From Betaproteobacteria bacterium TMED41 (GTDB lineage Bacteria; Pseudomonadota; Gammaproteobacteria; Burkholderiales; Burkholderiaceae_A), in NCBI GenBank assembly GCA_002167365.1, contig NHCU01000067.1:3919-13086 (forward strand): DNA of 9,168 bases, written 5' to 3'. Numbering within the stretch: position 1 is the first letter of the stretch; each line of letters begins with the position of its first letter. The notes beneath the pieces are model-generated. The model did no database searches, had not been told where the DNA came from, and saw nothing but the letters and a program-made list of their open reading frames with translations. The translations under genes were made by a program, and so were the position numbers. This document shows positions 7,121 through 9,168 of the stretch, in pieces.

Positions 7121-7125
7121 CCTCT
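7121..7125 (-). promoter_or_regulatory. Shine-Dalgarno site of the epimerase gene, behind a U8 tract
   Basis: On the minus strand AGAGG lies six bases before the ATG at 7114. It is directly preceded by a run of eight T on that strand (7127-7134), which gives an unstructured U-rich leader next to the ribosome site. This is the clearest ribosome site in the window and supports the chosen start. Confidence 0.7.
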
Positions 7126-7159
7126 GAAAAAAAATAACATTGTGGAGCTATGGAACGTC

Positions 7160-7182
7160 TTAAGATTCCAGAGCAATCTTAA
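7160..7182. repeat. Perfect 8-bp dyad with 7-base spacer upstream of the epimerase operon
   Basis: TTAAGATT (7160-7167) and AATCTTAA (7175-7182) are exact reverse complements separated by CCAGAGC. The 23-base element lies 45 bases upstream of the epimerase ATG, which suits an operator for a dimeric regulator or a weak hairpin in the leader. No regulator gene is in the window. The stem is AT-rich and 25 bases from the T8 tract, so it is not a convincing terminator. Confidence 0.5.
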
Positions 7183-7212
7183 TTGCAAAAACAGAATTTA
7201 TTGAGACGAACT

Positions 7213-7226
7213 TTGACCGGGATCAA
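7213..7226. promoter_or_regulatory. Candidate FNR/ANR-type box
   Basis: TTGAC-CGGG-ATCAA matches the FNR/ANR consensus TTGAT-N4-ATCAA at nine of ten specified positions; read on the minus strand it is TTGAT-CCCG-GTCAA. It lies about 100 bases upstream of the epimerase start. A class II site would put transcription initiation near 7178, but I see no good -10 hexamer there, so the assignment is tentative. Oxygen-responsive control would fit an operon that includes an O2-consuming oxygenase. Confidence 0.3.
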
Positions 7227-7387
7227 AACCGCGACCCACAAGAATCGACACGAACGACCGCTTGCCGGAATGATGGCCATGAAAACATCAACCCTCGGCT
7301 CGCTACCCAGTCCACTTTTTCTGGAAGCGCTCTAAAGGACAAGATTCAAGGATTGGTTTTCTGCCAACGTCTCAATTTAGCACAGAA

Positions 7388-7393
7388 ATTATA
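7388..7393 (-). promoter_or_regulatory. Candidate -10 element (TATAAT) for the epimerase operon
   Basis: An exact TATAAT reads on the minus strand here. The region 16-19 bases upstream offers only a weak -35 (TTGTGC at 19 spacing) and no extended -10. If used, the leader before the epimerase ATG would be about 265 bases and would include the FNR-like box and the dyad. The match may be coincidental in AT-rich DNA. Confidence 0.25.
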
Positions 7394-7688
7394 CGTACTT
7401 TCAACCGAGGCTGCACAATTCTCCTAGATCATGACAAGACTCACTTCCCTGCCAAAGTTGCGAATTTACACTCGATCTAGACACAAACAAGGCATTCATA
7501 AAAAACAGGCCAGTTTCCATGAGACGAAAAGGGGATTCGCTCACCGCTAAAGACTTCGAAATTATTTCATACCCTCTCGGTCATAAATATCCTGAGAGCG
7601 ACTACACAACTTTCAATAGGAATTGATACGCAATTGCCATAGATCTGAATCCCTCATTTATCCCAAACGAATTCAGAATCATTCTAGC

Positions 7689-8300
7689 TTATCTTCTTGC
7701 ATTACTTGGTATGTTCTCGACTATCGACTGACCCATTCCTACAAAACAGTTCTCTCCAATCACAACACCTTCCCTAACGATGGTTCCGCTGCCGACAAAA
7801 CTCGCTCGTCCAACACTGACCCCCCCATTTATGATTACGCCCGTGGACATATGACAGTAATTGGCAATAACACTGTCATGCTCGATCAAAGCTTTTGTGT
7901 TTATGATTGTGTGATCTCCAATCTTTGCTCTGGCATTGACTACAACCCCATGCATAATCACGGCTCCTTTCCCGACAGAGACCGATTCTGAAAGGTACGC
8001 GGTCTCTGCAATAACCGTAGGGGCTTTAAATCCTATGCGCTCGACTTTTTCGATCAGGGCAATTCGGGTTTGCGGATCGGACAGCCCACCAACCGCCACA
8101 AGAGCAAAACCAACCTTGCCAACAAACTCTTCAAGATCCCGGTCTGATCCTAATACCGGATAACCGAGACACGTTTGCCCGACTTCGCTCGGTCGCCCGA
8201 TAAACCCCTCAATCTCATAGTTTCCTTGAGACTCAATGGCATCAACACAGGCGGCGGCGTGTCCTCCCGCTCCAACAATAATCAGGTTTGGTTTTATCAC
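7689..8300 (-). CDS. NeuD/PglD-family sugar acetyltransferase (left-handed beta-helix)
   Basis: A protein of 203 residues with the family's two parts. The N-terminal Rossmann-like sugar-nucleotide-binding domain contains IIVGAGGHAAACVDAI (7-22) and FIGRPSE. A hexapeptide-repeat beta-helix follows from about residue 100 (VSVGKGAVIMHGVVVNARAKIG and later turns). The catalytic-base His is H141 in ALIEHDSVIANYCH, with H150 and MSTGVIINGGVSVG following, as in PglD. Members transfer acetyl from acetyl-CoA to an amino or hydroxyl group of a sugar or nucleotide sugar. The protein ends at ENIPSNARR, without the usual terminal GNPAK/R motif, so the last turn is slightly short. The start is GTG with GAAG eight bases upstream; the gap to the cytidylyltransferase is 70 bases. 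The pairing suggests acetylation of a nonulosonic-type sugar or its precursor. Confidence 0.88.
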   Translation of the reverse strand: MIKPNLIIVGAGGHAAACVDAIESQGNYEIEGFIGRPSEVGQTCLGYPVLGSDRDLEEFVGKVGFALVAVGGLSDPQTRIALIEKVERIGFKAPTVIAETAYLSESVSVGKGAVIMHGVVVNARAKIGDHTIINTKALIEHDSVIANYCHMSTGVIINGGVSVGRASFVGSGTIVREGVVIGENCFVGMGQSIVENIPSNARR

Positions 8301-8370
8301 TTTAAGTGCTTCATAAAGTCAACTGCCACTACTTAACCCTAACTTTTTGGCAGAGGTGCGTTACTGCCTG

Positions 8371-9102
8371 TTAATCCCTGCCTCTCTTATCAGTTTGAGG
8401 GAGCTCTAACAATAGTTTTTCCGCAATCTTTAGATCATTTGGATAATCGATATCTATCGAAGCATCTTCATCCATCTTATAGATTAGGCTTAAATTTGAA
8501 TAGAAACCAGCAAAGTCATGTGTCGGAGCAATATAAATCGCCCCGTTTGGAAGGAAACATCTTGGGAGAGCCTGCCTTCCCGAACAAGTTAACTTATTTT
8601 CAAATATTGGCCTTGCATACCCACCGTCCTCGCTGACTTCTACCGCCCAACAGACCTTGCTATCGAGCGGACTCGCCGAGAAGAGGGTGTCCTGATTACT
8701 TTTCCGATGTTGCATGTACTCAGCGACAGCGGCATCAATATGTTCATGGGTACGAAGCGGTGAGGTAGGCTGAAGAAGAACCAATAGATCATACTCAACT
8801 TCTAAAGAGGGGATCTCGATCAAAATGTCTGACAAAACATCAATAACCGAAGAGTCGTCTTGAGCTAACTCCTTTCGCCTTAGGAAAGGTACATCCGCTC
8901 CAAACTTTACTGCAGTCTGCGCAATGTTCGGGCAATCGGTTGAAACGATCACTCTTTGGATTGACTCCGACTTGATCGCCGCCTCTATCGTCCATGCAAT
9001 CAACGGTTTACCCGCACACGTTTTTGTATTCTTATTTGGTATACCTTTAGACCCTTTGCGCGCTGGAATAACTGCAAAACATGAGGGCCTACGCTTATTC
9101 AT
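8371..9102 (-). CDS. CMP-sugar (acylneuraminate-type) cytidylyltransferase
   Basis: A 243-residue NeuA/LegF/PseF-type enzyme that couples CTP to a nonulosonic-type acid, releasing diphosphate, in the cytoplasm. Motifs are VIPARKGSKGIPNKNT (11-26, CTP-binding), GKPLIAWTIEAA (31-42), RVIVSTDCPNIA (50-61), LVLLQPTSPLR (107-117), LPNGAIYI, and IDIDYPNDL (216-224, metal-binding D217 and D219). Start choice: the ATG at 9102 has an AGAG-like ribosome site and gives the compact N-terminus usual for the family. A GTG at 9129 would add nine basic residues (RAPRKKRI), and an in-frame stop lies shortly upstream. Which sugar is activated (Neu, Leg, Pse, Kdn or other) cannot be told, and the matching synthase is not in the window. 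Residual upstream bases to 9168 show no further gene. Confidence 0.9.
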   Translation of the reverse strand: MNKRRPSCFAVIPARKGSKGIPNKNTKTCAGKPLIAWTIEAAIKSESIQRVIVSTDCPNIAQTAVKFGADVPFLRRKELAQDDSSVIDVLSDILIEIPSLEVEYDLLVLLQPTSPLRTHEHIDAAVAEYMQHRKSNQDTLFSASPLDSKVCWAVEVSEDGGYARPIFENKLTCSGRQALPRCFLPNGAIYIAPTHDFAGFYSNLSLIYKMDEDASIDIDYPNDLKIAEKLLLELPQTDKRGRD

Positions 9103-9168
9103 GATTCTCTTTTTTCTTGGCGCGCGCACTTGTCTCTATTTTCAACCTTTGAACTACTTGGGCCGTTT

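Larger units (their letters stand above)
7115..7688. other. 574-base intergenic region, no supported gene
   Basis: This is the only long gap inside the minus-strand gene series. Near the epimerase it holds the ribosome site, dyad, FNR-like box and TATAAT listed separately. Near the acyltransferase end (7574-7598) there is a weak interrupted inverted repeat (CTCTCGG / CCTGAGAG) without a T-run. Minus-strand frames are broken by frequent stops. One short stop-free stretch (about 7476-7562, reading FEVFSGERIPFSSHGNWPVF) looks faintly protein-like but matches nothing I know. The plus-strand frame starting at 7623 runs antisense into the acyltransferase and is a shadow. The region is either a long regulatory leader or eroded coding DNA. 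Confidence 0.5.

Noticed and set aside
7623..7991. A 122-codon plus-strand open frame at the acyltransferase 3' end
   Set aside because: Most of it is antisense to the beta-helix repeats of the acyltransferase, and it shows no family resemblance.
8349..8368. GGCAG/CTGCC inverted repeat between the cytidylyltransferase and acyltransferase genes
   Set aside because: Only five pairs with a ten-base loop, and on the minus strand it is followed by A residues, not T, so it cannot serve as an intrinsic terminator.

Overview
The window looks like part of a surface-polysaccharide (O-antigen or capsule type) locus of a Gram-negative bacterium, probably a proteobacterium. This rests on the gene content (a CMP-sugar synthetase, a NeuD-type acetyltransferase, an extended SDR, a membrane glycosyltransferase) and on moderate GC with proteobacterial-looking proteins. 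The sequence alone does not name the genus.

Layout. Positions 1-972 (+) hold the 3' part of a polytopic ArnT/PMT-type glycosyltransferase. A 300-base gap with no convincing gene (973-1272) separates it from a convergent series of minus-strand genes running from about 9102 down to 1273. In transcription order these are: CMP-sugar cytidylyltransferase (8371-9102), NeuD/PglD-type acyltransferase (7689-8300), a 574-base non-coding gap with candidate regulatory signals (7115-7688), NAD-dependent epimerase/dehydratase (6116-7114), a HAD-phosphatase/APH-kinase fusion (4435-6039), a split transketolase (TPP-binding subunit 3684-4454, pyrimidine-domain subunit 3184-3687), a 2-oxoglutarate/Fe(II)-type oxygenase (2359-3174), a small protein of the LIC12192 'sporadic carbohydrate cluster' family (1958-2362), and a class I SAM methyltransferase (1273-1938). 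The six genes from the epimerase on are close-set: two ATGA overlaps, one 20-base overlap, and gaps of 9, 19 and 76 bases. They are very probably one operon.

How the genes may work together. The last five genes (transketolase pair, oxygenase, LIC12192 protein, methyltransferase), with the HAD-kinase and SDR, look like a self-contained cassette for an unusual sugar. In this reading the transketolase moves a two-carbon unit to or from a sugar, the fusion protein adds and removes phosphate, the SDR epimerises or oxidises/reduces, and the oxygenase and methyltransferase decorate. The CMP-sugar synthetase and acetyltransferase next door suggest a nonulosonic-type acid, but no NeuB-like synthase lies in the window. 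The product is therefore unknown.

Most interesting points: the transketolase lacks its usual third domain; the HAD-kinase fusion keeps both active sites; the LIC12192 protein reads like a serine-recombinase fold without its catalytic arginines; and the 574-base gap contains a near-perfect FNR-type box and an 8-bp perfect dyad upstream of the operon.
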